A stretch of 64,000 bases of DNA from Thermasporomyces sp040195635 (GCF_040195635.1 NZ_JBEFTX010000015.1:124001-188000); one strand, 5' to 3'; numbered from the stretch's first letter, positions 52,827 to 62,251 are shown. Numbers and translations: made by a program. Notes: generated by a model not told the origin, from the sequence alone.

Positions 52827-54883
52827 CGGCCCGCGACGTGCTGCGCCGCCGGCGTGACCCGGGCGAACCGGCCGTCGTGTGGGTGGCGCCCGGCCACTAC
52901 CCGATGACCCGGCCGCTCGAGCTCGGGCCCGAGGATTCGTTCACGAGCTTCGTCGCGCTGGACCCGGACCGGCCACCGGTGTTCGAGGGCGCCGCCACCC
53001 TCACCGGCTGGGCCGAGACGGAGGTGAACGGCGTATCTGCGTGGTGGACGACAGCGCCGAAACGCTGCGGCCGGTCGTTCTTCGTCGGCGGCGAGCGGCG
53101 CCCCCGGCCGCGGCTGCCCCGCGACGGTTTCCTGCGGGTCGCGGACCAGCCAGACCTCGACCTCGATGCCGACATGGTGAGCACACTGTTCGACGGCACG
53201 GACGCCTTCCAGTACGCCGAAGGCGACCTGCCTGAGCTCGCCGATCCGTCCGCCGTGGAGGTCGTCGTCCCGCACTACTGGGTCCAGGAACGGATGCCGG
53301 TGCGGCGGGCAGACCGGGCAACTCGGACGGTCCACACCCGGGTCCGCAGCATTTTCAGCCTGCGCGACGACGCGGCGCGCAGGTTCGCCCGCTACTACCT
53401 CGACAACGTGCTCGAGGCGTTCGGCGAGATGCCCGGCGAGTGGTACCACGACCTGGCCGGTCGGCGGCTGCTGTACGTACCCCGCCCGGAGGACCGGCTG
53501 GACAGCTTCGGGGCGAAGGTACCTGTCCTGGAGCAGTTCGTGGTGGTCCGCGGCCGGCTGGACCGGAGGGAGTTCGTCCGGTCGGTTCGGTTCGAGAGGT
53601 TGCGCTTCAGCTACGCCGACTGGGCGGAGCTGCCGCCGGCACGGCCACCCTTCGACCATCGGGAGGATCCCGCACTGCCCCGCGACGTCGCGTACGCGGC
53701 CGCGCCCCAGGCGGCCGCCGATGTCGGCGCGGCGCTGGTCTTCACCGGCGCGCGGGGTTGCTCGATCGTGGCGTGCACCGTCGACCACGTCGGCGGCTAC
53801 GCCGTCGAGCTCGGATACGGCTGCCAGGGCAACCTGCTGAGCGGCAACACCCTCACCGACCTGGGGGCAGGGGCGGTCAAGATGAGCGGATCGACATATC
53901 GCGACGATCCGGCGTTCACGGCCGGCAACGAGATCTCCGACAACGAGATCTCGGCGGGCGGCAGGGTCTATCCGCAGGCCGTCGGGGTGCTGGCCCGGCA
54001 CACCGCCAGCAACCTCATCGCCCACAACCACATCCACGACCTCTGCTACTCCGGCATCTCCTGCGGCTGGGTGTGGGACTACGACACCAGCCCGTCGACC
54101 GACAACGTGATCGAGGGCAACCACATCCACCATCTGGGGACCGCCCGGCTCCTCGGCGACCTTGGCGGGATCTACCTGCTCGGCGTCGCACCGGGCACAG
54201 TCGTCCGCAACAACCACATCCACGACATCGCCTGCGCTAACTACGGCGGCTGGGGCATCTATCTCGACGCCGGGTCGTCCTACGTCGTGGTGGAGGACAA
54301 CGTGTGCCACGACGTCGACAGCCAGTGCCTCCACATCCACTACGGCCGGGAGAACATCGTGCGGCACAACGTCCTCGCGTTCGGGCGACTGGGTGCCGTG
54401 GCCCTGACCCGCCCCGAGGACCACGTGACGTTCACCTTCGAACGCAACATCGTCCTGACCGCGGGCGTGCCCGCCTTCGTCGGCGCACCCGGCGACCGCG
54501 GTGTCCTGGCGTACGGCGTCGTCAGCGATCTCAACCTGGTCTGGGACACCGCCGGACCGGTCTGTCTTGCCGGCAACGGTAGGCATGACCCGAGCCAGGG
54601 GTGGTCGGTGGTCGAGCGCCTCGACAAGGAGTGGCGGGCGCTCGGGCACGACGCCCACACGGTGGTGGCCGACCCCGGCTTCGCCGATCCGGACGCCCGC
54701 GACCTCACCCTCCTGGCCAGCGCGCCGGCCTCCGAGGTCGGTATCCGGGTGCCCGACGTCTCACGGGTCGGCCCACGGCCGGGCGAGGACCGGCCAAACC
54801 CGCTCGCCCGCCGGACAGCAAGTCCGGACCGGCGTTCGTCCGGGCAGAATCCTTCGGCGGGTCCGCGAGAGGAGAGCCGATGA
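52736..54883 (+). CDS. Beta-helix-repeat protein without signal peptide
   Basis: 715 residues. MRTDAIELFVSPAGAAYADG at the start shows no export signal. Parallel beta-helix elements follow: ARDVLRRRRDPGEPAVVWVA, GYAVELGYGCQGNLLSGNTL, GGWGIYLDAGSSYVVVEDNV, CHDVDSQCLHIHYGRENIV. N-terminal ~300 residues form a separate module. The fold is shared by pectate lyases and rhamnogalacturonases, but no catalytic site can be named. Probably intracellular, unlike its secreted neighbours. ATG at 52736 with a weak RBS; overlaps the GH28 gene upstream and the enolase gene downstream (ATGA). Confidence 0.72.
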   Translation: MRTDAIELFVSPAGAAYADGSAGYPVPDLVTARDVLRRRRDPGEPAVVWVAPGHYPMTRPLELGPEDSFTSFVALDPDRPPVFEGAATLTGWAETEVNGVSAWWTTAPKRCGRSFFVGGERRPRPRLPRDGFLRVADQPDLDLDADMVSTLFDGTDAFQYAEGDLPELADPSAVEVVVPHYWVQERMPVRRADRATRTVHTRVRSIFSLRDDAARRFARYYLDNVLEAFGEMPGEWYHDLAGRRLLYVPRPEDRLDSFGAKVPVLEQFVVVRGRLDRREFVRSVRFERLRFSYADWAELPPARPPFDHREDPALPRDVAYAAAPQAAADVGAALVFTGARGCSIVACTVDHVGGYAVELGYGCQGNLLSGNTLTDLGAGAVKMSGSTYRDDPAFTAGNEISDNEISAGGRVYPQAVGVLARHTASNLIAHNHIHDLCYSGISCGWVWDYDTSPSTDNVIEGNHIHHLGTARLLGDLGGIYLLGVAPGTVVRNNHIHDIACANYGGWGIYLDAGSSYVVVEDNVCHDVDSQCLHIHYGRENIVRHNVLAFGRLGAVALTRPEDHVTFTFERNIVLTAGVPAFVGAPGDRGVLAYGVVSDLNLVWDTAGPVCLAGNGRHDPSQGWSVVERLDKEWRALGHDAHTVVADPGFADPDARDLTLLASAPASEVGIRVPDVSRVGPRPGEDRPNPLARRTASPDRRSSGQNPSAGPREESR

Positions 54884-55944
54884 AGATCGTCGCCGTCGAG
54901 GTCCATCTCGTCGAGGTGCCGCCCGCCACGCCGGGGTTCGTCTGGCGTACCGGCCTCCCGGGGTCGGAGCCGGCGCACACCGGTGGCGTCCTGCGCATTC
55001 GTACCGACGATGGTGTCGACGGTGTGGCCTACTCGCGGCGCGGCGCCATCCTCACCGATCTCGTCGACCGCAGGTTGCGGGAGGAGCTCGTGGGGGCGGA
55101 TCCGTTCGCCCGCGAATACCTCTGGCACCGGATCTGGGAGTTGGACCGGGTGGAGGAGTTCCCGCTCTACACGTTCGGCCTGGTCGACGAGGCGTTGTGG
55201 GACATCGCCGGCAAGGTGGCCGGCCAGCCGGTCCACCGGCTCCTGGGTACCTTCCGCGACTCCATCCCGGCATATGCGAGCACGACGACGTTCGGCTCCG
55301 TGGCGGAGTACCTCGACGTCGCCGACCAGTGCCTCGAGTTGGGCTATCCCGCGATCAAGCTCCACGCGTGGGGCGATGCGCGACGCGACGCGGAGCTGTG
55401 CACGGCCCTCCGCGCGCACGTCGGTGATCGAGTTGACCTCATGTACGACGGGTCGGCGGGATTCGATCTGCCCGACGCGATCTATCTCGGGCACGCGCTG
55501 GCCGACGCGTGCTACCGGTGGTACGAGGAGCCGATGCGGGAGTTCAGCATCACCGCCTACCAGTGGCTCGCCGAACGGGTCCGCGTGCCTCTGCTCGTCG
55601 CCGAGACCTCCGACGGCTCGCACTTCAACGCCGCCGACTTCGTCCGCTCCGGCTGTGCGACGTACGTCCGGGTGTCCACGATGCTCAAGGGCGGCGTCAC
55701 CGGCGCGATGCGGATCGCCCACCTGGCCGAGTCGTTCGGGCTGCGTGCGGAGGTGCATGGAATGGGCGCCGCGCACCGCCAGCTCTGCATGGCCATCCCG
55801 AACACCACGTACTACGAGTCGCTGGTGTCGACGAATCCCGTCGTTCGTGAACCATGCGTCGACGCGTCCGGCCTGGTCCACGCGCCGACAGCACCGGGGA
55901 TCGGCCGGCCCGACGAGGTGCCGGCGCTGCCGTGGGAGCGGTGA
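54880..55944 (+). CDS. Enolase-superfamily acid-sugar dehydratase-like protein
   Basis: 354 residues. Capping domain MKIVAVEVHLVEVPP; barrel residues: Lys in AIKLHAWG, Asp in LMYDGSAGFD, Glu in WYEEPM, Glu in LVAETSDG, His in AEVHGMG. This is the MR-type arrangement with a single lysine on strand 2. It should act on a sugar acid released from pectin, for example an aldonate or uronate derivative. ATG overlaps the beta-helix stop. Last gene of the plus-strand operon. Different subgroup from the enolases at 5441 and 14409. Confidence 0.83.
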   Translation: MKIVAVEVHLVEVPPATPGFVWRTGLPGSEPAHTGGVLRIRTDDGVDGVAYSRRGAILTDLVDRRLREELVGADPFAREYLWHRIWELDRVEEFPLYTFGLVDEALWDIAGKVAGQPVHRLLGTFRDSIPAYASTTTFGSVAEYLDVADQCLELGYPAIKLHAWGDARRDAELCTALRAHVGDRVDLMYDGSAGFDLPDAIYLGHALADACYRWYEEPMREFSITAYQWLAERVRVPLLVAETSDGSHFNAADFVRSGCATYVRVSTMLKGGVTGAMRIAHLAESFGLRAEVHGMGAAHRQLCMAIPNTTYYESLVSTNPVVREPCVDASGLVHAPTAPGIGRPDEVPALPWER

Positions 55945-56263
55945 CACTGGGTCGGGAGCCCCCTCGACCACAGAACTTAGCCGGTTGCTCCGCGCAGCAA
56001 TCGACCCACCGGCTGTCGACGGACGACGCGCGCAAACGTTCAAGACAGCACGGGTGTCGATGAACCGGCGGCATCTACCTGACACTCCGAGGGCGAGGTT
56101 TGCATCCCCCCGTGTCGGGTCGGCTCACGCAGGGTCGTGAGGCTCTACAGCCACTTGGTCACCTGCAGAGGTCGCGCACATGCGGCGCCGCTATCCGCGC
56201 CGCCGTTCCGGCTGTCGTATGCCGGCGCCCTGAAATTCGAGATCCATCGCTCCCTGCGCGCCC
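55945..56263. other. Convergent intergenic region, no gene
   Basis: 319 bases between convergent genes. It contains a small hairpin (TTGCT at 55985-55989 with AGCAA at 55996-56000) that may contribute to termination. No reading frame or RNA is recognisable. Confidence 0.4.
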
Positions 56264-58408
56264 TCAGCCCTGCTCCACCTGACTCCCACGACGGCTCAGG
56301 GATCCCTCGGCGGCACGCATGCGCAGTGCGTTCGACAAAGGCAACGCGATCACCCACGAGGGATTCCAGGTGTTGCTCCATCCGCGTCGCTGCCAGTTGG
56401 TCTGGAAGAACGCCTCCCCCTGCTCACCGACGACGCCGAAATCCCACTCGCCGGCCTTCGTGCAGATTCCCTGCCCGGTCGCGTACATCGTCGTTTCCGC
56501 GGCCTCGACGTACCTCCGTTCATCTGTCATGTGTCCGAACTGCCACAGTTCGTAGGTCGGGAAGAACACGTCAAGGTGGTGGTTTTGCACGCTGACGGTG
56601 GGCCATCCGACCGCGGAGAAGCCACGCTCCCGCAGCAACGAACCACGGTCATACGCCGGCGACCACACATAGACGAAGGTCAACAGCCAGTCCGCCGCCA
56701 ACGCCGCACGCTCGCGATGGATATCGCGTCCGGTCGCGAGCCACAGGTCGTACGCCGCGAGGAAGTAGGACATCCCGCCTTCCTTGTCCTCGCAGGCGGC
56801 ATCGAGCGTCGAGTGGGCGAACGGCCGGTCGAACGTCTCGGCGTGCAGCTGGTGGTACCGCTCCATCATCGACTCGGCGTGCCGCAGGCGCCTCTCGTCG
56901 CCGGTGACCAGTGCGGTCCGTACGAGCGCCGAGACCACCGGCAGGCCGGCGGCACAGATCAGGGAGGAGTGTGGGCTGCCGTCGAGTCGCCAGCCGAGCG
57001 GCGCGATCCCGGATGTCAACGTCGCCTTGACAACGAACTCCGCAGCAGCCCTCAACGCCGCGGTCCACGCCTCCGGCACCTCCTCGCTGGCGGAGCGGAA
57101 CAGCTGCACGATGTCGGCCAGGTCGCATAGTGTCTCGCCGTACGCCCGGCTCGACACGATCTCGTGCCCGCCCCGGACGAAGCCTTGCCAGCGGTCCTCG
57201 TCGATGAGACACGTGTTCAGGCGCAGGCCGGGCACGGTGGTGGCGCTTCCGCCCACATAGCAGTCGACCGCCCGGCGACATCGGGTGATCCGTTCCGGAA
57301 CACCGTCGTCGATTCCGATCCGCCCGTCACACCAGGCAAGACGCAAGCACTGCCCGGTCCATCCGTACAAGAAGTCCCGCGACACCCGGCCGGATCGCGC
57401 CGGCTCCCCCCAGGCAGGGAACTTGAGATAGCCGGCCTGGTCACGGTGCTCCGTCCATCGGGCATCCATCGCCTGCGTCTTCAGCTGGATGAGGCGTTCC
57501 AGGCTGTGCGGCCGACTGCCGCCAGGTCGATGGAGCGGCAAGGAGCGCTTGACGAGCCGCCGAAAGCCGTGCCCCCGCCGCTCGACGGATCCCCAGTCGA
57601 AGGCGTAGCGCTTCCGCAGCGTGAACCCCGACTGGAAATCGAGGTAACCGCCGTCGTACGGACTCGTCGCTCCCTTGTGGACATAGGCGATGTCGGGCTG
57701 TCCCCCGAACATCACGACGCCGCTCAGCGCGACGATCGACGCGCCGGCGGGAGTACGACGGACGCCGAGCGAGCCATAGTGGACCCGACCCTCCGCGTCC
57801 TCGACGTAGCTCGGCAGGACATGGACGCTGAGATACCGCAGCCCGTCACGGCCAACCCACTCGACATTCACGGCCGGGATCGGCAGCCGGTGCTCTTCGC
57901 AGACGAATCCGCCACCCGGCGTGCGGCCGATTCGCGGCACGTCCCGCGCCGGATCGGCCGACGGGTTGTCGTTGTACACCACGCCCGGGATCGTGATCCG
58001 CTCCCCCGTCCTGCCGGCGAGCTCGAGCACCAGGCCGGCAGCGACGTCCGCGAGAGTCGCGTCTTCACTGTTCCGCCAGGTTACGTCGACCCGGAGCAGA
58101 TCGCCGTCGAACCGCCACGCCATCCGGACATCCAGATCTCCGACGGCACCGGAGACGACGAGTGCGTCTCGGTCCCCGCGGACGTCAGGCCGGCTCACCC
58201 CAGGATGGTGGAACCGCCAGGGACGCCCGGTCGAGACCGTGAGCATGTCTCCAAGCGTCCCGGCGAAGATGGGCTGCGCGTCGCCCGTCCAGGCGTACGT
58301 CACCGCGACGTCGCCGCCCGACTCGACCAGCTCCACAACCTTCTCCGCGCGCCGGTCGACCAGCCGCCACCGTGTCGTCCCCGCCGCGCGCTCCGGCTCG
58401 GTCAGCAT
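56264..58408 (-). CDS. Large alpha/alpha-barrel-type protein of unknown specificity
   Basis: 714 residues, no signal peptide. N-terminal ~290 residues are strand-rich (GRPWRFHHPGVSRPDVRG, TGERITIPGVVYNDNPSAD, DIAYVHKGATSPYDGGYLDF). The C-terminal half has repeated helical, aromatic-rich segments like six-hairpin glycosidases (GWTGQCLRLAWCDGRIGI, ACEDKEGGMSYFLAAYDLW, VQNHHLDVFFPTYELWQFG, WNPSWVIALPLSNALRM). Candidate catalytic acids are the Glu-Asp of CEDKEGG. No family can be named. Overlaps the upstream apiosidase-like gene by 7 bases, so it is part of the same side-chain-degradation operon. Confidence 0.65.
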   Translation of the reverse strand: MLTEPERAAGTTRWRLVDRRAEKVVELVESGGDVAVTYAWTGDAQPIFAGTLGDMLTVSTGRPWRFHHPGVSRPDVRGDRDALVVSGAVGDLDVRMAWRFDGDLLRVDVTWRNSEDATLADVAAGLVLELAGRTGERITIPGVVYNDNPSADPARDVPRIGRTPGGGFVCEEHRLPIPAVNVEWVGRDGLRYLSVHVLPSYVEDAEGRVHYGSLGVRRTPAGASIVALSGVVMFGGQPDIAYVHKGATSPYDGGYLDFQSGFTLRKRYAFDWGSVERRGHGFRRLVKRSLPLHRPGGSRPHSLERLIQLKTQAMDARWTEHRDQAGYLKFPAWGEPARSGRVSRDFLYGWTGQCLRLAWCDGRIGIDDGVPERITRCRRAVDCYVGGSATTVPGLRLNTCLIDEDRWQGFVRGGHEIVSSRAYGETLCDLADIVQLFRSASEEVPEAWTAALRAAAEFVVKATLTSGIAPLGWRLDGSPHSSLICAAGLPVVSALVRTALVTGDERRLRHAESMMERYHQLHAETFDRPFAHSTLDAACEDKEGGMSYFLAAYDLWLATGRDIHRERAALAADWLLTFVYVWSPAYDRGSLLRERGFSAVGWPTVSVQNHHLDVFFPTYELWQFGHMTDERRYVEAAETTMYATGQGICTKAGEWDFGVVGEQGEAFFQTNWQRRGWSNTWNPSWVIALPLSNALRMRAAEGSLSRRGSQVEQG

Positions 58409-59763
58409 CGTTCGATCCTCACCGCCTGGTGCGCCTTGCCGGGAAGCTCGAGCACGAACGTACCCGTGCAGGTTCCCGGACGTTCGTCGATCGTCATCGC
58501 CCAGGTGTCCAGCACCGACACGCGATAGCTCCCCGGCGGCAGCTGGAATTCCCGGCTCCGGAAGCGGTGTGGCCCGTAGTACTGCAGGTAGTAGATCCCA
58601 GGCAGTTCCAGTGTTGAGGCGTCGTGCTCCTCCGACCGTCGGCGGAGGTCTGGGGGCGCGCTCTCCATGACCGTACGCAGGAAGGCGACGCGGTCCGCTG
58701 CCGCACCCACCGGGCGGCCTCCGGCCACCCACCAGGGTGCGGCGTCGTCTGCGCCGGAGAAACCGGTCGAACTGGCCTGGCCGTCCCCGGGGAAGCCGCC
58801 CCGTCCGGCGTACCACTCGCCGTGGGAGGCGAAGCCGCCGCGGCAGGTGGCTTCCCACAGCCGTACGACCATCTCCCCCGCAGTCAGGCTGGCCTCGCGA
58901 GCCTGCGCGTCCCCCTCGTATCCGCAGCTGTCCACGACGACCGGCTTGCCCAGCGCGTCGGTGAGGGCTGACACGACGCGCACCTGGTCGTGGCGGACGC
59001 TCGCGTGGGTGAGCGGGCGCTGCCCGAAGTCCAGCTGCGGACCACCGTGGAGGGTGAGCAGGTGATGGCCGTAGTCGTACTCCTGGACCGTCCGCAGCAC
59101 CTCCTCCCATCCTTCGGGCGGAGGTGCTACCTGGTCGGCGTCCGTGGCGATGCACCAGGACACGTTGCGGTACGCGGCGAGCCGGGAGACCGCCTCGCGC
59201 ACGTAGCCCTGCCAACCGATGCCAGGGCCGCTGGCGCGGACCGGATCCTCACCGGCGTGGAACAGCACGAGCTCCGCCGCGACGCCGCGCTCGCGCAGGT
59301 CCCTGACGCCCGCCTCGACGCAGGCGAGGTGACGGTGATTCGGCCAGTCCTCGCGCCCAGCGGGGAGGATCGACATGCGGACCTTCGACACGCCCATTCC
59401 CGCCAGCGCGGACATCGTCTGTGAGCGGCGGCCGGCATCCTGCTGATACCACCAGAAGGCCGTGGTGCCCACGGGGATGTAGGTCGTGCCGTCGGCATAC
59501 CGGAAGCGAAGCCCATCGACGCGGACCGGGCCGTGGTTGTCCGGCGCAGGCGGTGTGCAGACGACGGTGCCAATCCGGCCGCTGTTGAAGGTGTACGTCC
59601 ACTCGCCGGGCTCGTCGGGAAGGAAGCGCACGCGGTGCCGCCCGCCATCGTCGAACGGCTCAGCGAAGAACGCCCTCCCGGCCCGTTCGAAGACCGCCGC
59701 CTCGCCCGCACGGGCGTCGAGCTCGACCACGTCCCAGCACTCGACCGCCTGCTGCTCGCTCAT
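58402..59763 (-). CDS. DUF5060/apiosidase-like (DUF4038) protein lacking both catalytic acids
   Basis: 453 residues: a short DUF5060-type beta domain (WDVVELDARAGEAAVFERAG), a TIM barrel related to the DUF4038/apiosidase fold (DGTTYIPVGTTAFWWYQQDA, SKVRMSILPAGR, ASHGEWYAGRG), and a C-terminal strand domain (LPGIYYLQYYGPHRFRSREF). Aligned to the neighbour, the Asn-Glu of WSMANEYD is ATDADQ here, and the Asp-Glu of VIDEICYEGD is VVDSCGYEGD. Both candidate carboxylates of the clan-A type are gone. It may bind carbohydrate, or be a decaying copy. ATGA overlap with the upstream gene. Confidence 0.72.
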   Translation of the reverse strand: MSEQQAVECWDVVELDARAGEAAVFERAGRAFFAEPFDDGGRHRVRFLPDEPGEWTYTFNSGRIGTVVCTPPAPDNHGPVRVDGLRFRYADGTTYIPVGTTAFWWYQQDAGRRSQTMSALAGMGVSKVRMSILPAGREDWPNHRHLACVEAGVRDLRERGVAAELVLFHAGEDPVRASGPGIGWQGYVREAVSRLAAYRNVSWCIATDADQVAPPPEGWEEVLRTVQEYDYGHHLLTLHGGPQLDFGQRPLTHASVRHDQVRVVSALTDALGKPVVVDSCGYEGDAQAREASLTAGEMVVRLWEATCRGGFASHGEWYAGRGGFPGDGQASSTGFSGADDAAPWWVAGGRPVGAAADRVAFLRTVMESAPPDLRRRSEEHDASTLELPGIYYLQYYGPHRFRSREFQLPPGSYRVSVLDTWAMTIDERPGTCTGTFVLELPGKAHQAVRIERC

Positions 59764-61181
59764 CCGGTCACCTTCTTCACCCGCAACGCGAGATCCGTGC
59801 GGCCCACCGGCACGCGGCAGTGCCCACGATGCCTGCCGCCGTAGGGCGTGACCGTCATCTCCCACGTGTCGATCACGTCGATGGCATAGTCGCCCCCGTC
59901 CGGAAGCTCCACGGAATGGAACGCCGGCTGCCGGTCGCCGAGATACTCCAGCCAGTACGTGCCCACCTGTCGGGCCCGCGACCAGTCCGCCGGTCCTTCC
60001 TCCAGAATCCTGCGCAGGAACGCGATCCGAGCCGGGCTCTCACCGCTGAGCACCCCACCACGCGACACCCACCGGCCGTACGCCGAGTCGACGAAGCACT
60101 CGCCGTGGCCGACATAGCCGCCGGCCACCGTGCCGAGCCAGAACCGCCGGGTCATCTCCCGCCCGGAGATGTTTCCCCATCTGCGCTCGATGTCGCCCTC
60201 GTAGCAGATCTCGTCGATCACGACCGGCTTTGCGCACGCCTCTCGCCACTGCCCGACCTGCGTGGCGTCCCAGTGCTGGATGCTCTGGTGGGTCAGCCAC
60301 GGCTTGGTGAAGTCGTACACCGCGGCCCACTCATACATCCGGGTGCCGTTGTGGATCGACCGCAGGCGCGCGTAGGGGTCGAGCCGCTGCAGGTACCGCA
60401 GCAGCGCGTCCCAGTCCGCAACCGTCTTGTTCGTGTTGAAGTCGTACTCGTTGGCCATCGACCACCACACGTTGCGGAACGCCGCCAGCCGGGCGACGAC
60501 GTAGCGCAGGTAGTAGCGGTCCTGTTCCGGCGTCATGTCGTCAACGCCCCACACACCCTTGTCGTACGGATGGAGCAGGATGACGTCGGCCACGATTCCC
60601 AGCGCGCACAGGTCGGCGATTCTGCGTTCCAGATGGGCAAAGAACCGCGGGTTGAAGCGAGTCTTGTCCAGCTTGCCAGGTGTGTCGCACTCGAACGCGA
60701 GCGCCGGTGGTCGCATGCCACCTGTCGGCAGCACACACATGCGAACCTTGGTGAACGGCGACCTCGCGAGCGACCGCAGCGTCGACTCCTCGTGCTCCTC
60801 GTCCATCTGGTGCGTCCAGTGGTAGCACGTGGTGCCGACCGGAAGGTATCTCGTGCCGTCGGCGTAGGAGAAGTGGTAGCGGTCGACCACCCTGACCGGG
60901 CCGTGGTTGCCCGGACCTGGAGCGACACAGACGAACTCCCCGCGACGGGAGTCCAGAGCGGGCACATTGCTGGACGTCACGAACCGCCAGTGCCCTTCAC
61001 GGTCAGGGGAGAACCGGATCCGGTACGTGCCGTCACCGTCGTAGAAGCCGGCCACCTCGACGACCCGGTTGAGGTGCTGGAACCGGGCCGTCAGCACCAC
61101 ATCGGCGAAGGGATTCCCGGCCGCCGGCCCTTCCAGCACGACGTCGTGGACACCCCACCGCTCCACCTCGGGGAACGTCAT
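59760..61181 (-). CDS. DUF5060/apiosidase-like (DUF4038) glycoside hydrolase, intact active site
   Basis: 473 residues. N-terminal DUF5060 (VERWGVHDVVLEGPAAGNPF, YDGDGTYRIRFSPDREGHW), TIM barrel with DGTRYLPVGTTCYHWTHQM, candidate acid/base Glu in WWSMANEYDF, candidate nucleophile Glu in VVIDEICYEGD, and GHGECFVDSA. C-terminal domain resembles the DUF5605-type end. Members of the related apiosidase family cleave D-apiose from rhamnogalacturonan II. No signal peptide, so it acts on imported oligosaccharides. Overlaps the sialidase-fold gene by 4 bases. Confidence 0.78.
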   Translation of the reverse strand: MTFPEVERWGVHDVVLEGPAAGNPFADVVLTARFQHLNRVVEVAGFYDGDGTYRIRFSPDREGHWRFVTSSNVPALDSRRGEFVCVAPGPGNHGPVRVVDRYHFSYADGTRYLPVGTTCYHWTHQMDEEHEESTLRSLARSPFTKVRMCVLPTGGMRPPALAFECDTPGKLDKTRFNPRFFAHLERRIADLCALGIVADVILLHPYDKGVWGVDDMTPEQDRYYLRYVVARLAAFRNVWWSMANEYDFNTNKTVADWDALLRYLQRLDPYARLRSIHNGTRMYEWAAVYDFTKPWLTHQSIQHWDATQVGQWREACAKPVVIDEICYEGDIERRWGNISGREMTRRFWLGTVAGGYVGHGECFVDSAYGRWVSRGGVLSGESPARIAFLRRILEEGPADWSRARQVGTYWLEYLGDRQPAFHSVELPDGGDYAIDVIDTWEMTVTPYGGRHRGHCRVPVGRTDLALRVKKVTG

Positions 61182-62251
61182 CGCTCACCCGCCTTCACCC
61201 ACGCCTCGTCGACGCTCACGTGCCTGATCGTCTTGCGGAGATACGAGTAGGCAAGGTGTAGCCGCCCGTCCCTGGTCTGGATGATGCTCGGATAGGAGTA
61301 GCCCATCTCGTTGCCGCGGTACTCGAGGTCGGCGTTCTGGACGTTGCGTTGGTACGGCCACGTGAGCCCGCCGTCGTCGGAGATCGCCAGTGTCAGTGGC
61401 GTGCGTACGGCCTTCTTGCGCGGCCGGTCGGCATCGCCCACCCAACGGAACTGGTCGCGCTCCAGGGTTGCGTCGTTGTAGACCAGGGCGAGCGCGCCAC
61501 TCGCCAGCCGGACCAGCTGAATCGCGGAGTTGTTGTTCGGCAGCTCGGTGCGCACCGGCACCGACCAGGATCGGCCGAGGTCGCGCGACTCGGTGGCGTA
61601 GATCCGGTCGGCGGCCCGGCTGCGCAGCAGACCGAACAGCGATCCGTCGTCGCGTTGCACGGCCGACAGCTGCACTCGGTGGAGGCTCGTCGGCACGGAG
61701 TGCTCCCGCCAGGTCGTCCCGCCGTCGGTGCTGCGGACAACGACACTGTGCTCACCCTCAGGTCGGCAGTGGTACGCCGGAAGCACCCACGACCCGTCGT
61801 CGGCGAAGACCGGCGGATTTCGCAGGAAGAACCCCGGGCCACCGAAGAGCACCCATGGCTCGCTCCAGGTATGCCCGGCGTCGGTGGAAGTTCGGGCGAG
61901 CACGTGCGCCGTCTTCTGGTCGTGCGGCTCGTTGGAGGTGTGCAAGAGCCAGACGGTGCCGTCGGGCGTGGAGAAAATGACCGGGTTCTGTTCCGACCGG
62001 TGCGGGTCGCAGGCAATCATCGCAGGCTCACTCCAGCGGCGGGTGCCTGACGCCAGGCGGGACAGCACGATATTGGTGTCCGGATCCCCCTCACCCGGAC
62101 CGTTGAACCACACGCAGAGCAGGTCACCGTTCGCCAGCTCGGTGAGGTTGGCCGCATGACTGTCCGACTCGTGCGCCACCGGCAGGAACGCCGACGTCAT
62201 GTCGGGCTCGGACTCGTTGCGCTTCACTACCCCGGTGAACCGACTGTCCAT
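61178..62251 (-). CDS. Sialidase-fold (BNR-like) exo-glycosidase
   Basis: 357 residues with repeated Asp-box motifs: STDAGHTWSEPWV, STDGGTTWREHS, SRDLGRSWSVPV, SDDGGLTWPYQR. The middle carries HAANLTELANGDLLCVWFNG and QNPVIFSTPDGTVWLLHTSN, and the end GYSYPSIIQTRDGRLHLAYS, as in predicted bacterial neuraminidases (COG4692-like). Substrate may be a keto-deoxy acid sugar such as those of RG-II, rather than sialic acid. Not secreted. The 84-base upstream gap holds no clear promoter, so it is probably cotranscribed with the ABC ATPases. Confidence 0.78.
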   Translation of the reverse strand: MDSRFTGVVKRNESEPDMTSAFLPVAHESDSHAANLTELANGDLLCVWFNGPGEGDPDTNIVLSRLASGTRRWSEPAMIACDPHRSEQNPVIFSTPDGTVWLLHTSNEPHDQKTAHVLARTSTDAGHTWSEPWVLFGGPGFFLRNPPVFADDGSWVLPAYHCRPEGEHSVVVRSTDGGTTWREHSVPTSLHRVQLSAVQRDDGSLFGLLRSRAADRIYATESRDLGRSWSVPVRTELPNNNSAIQLVRLASGALALVYNDATLERDQFRWVGDADRPRKKAVRTPLTLAISDDGGLTWPYQRNVQNADLEYRGNEMGYSYPSIIQTRDGRLHLAYSYLRKTIRHVSVDEAWVKAGER

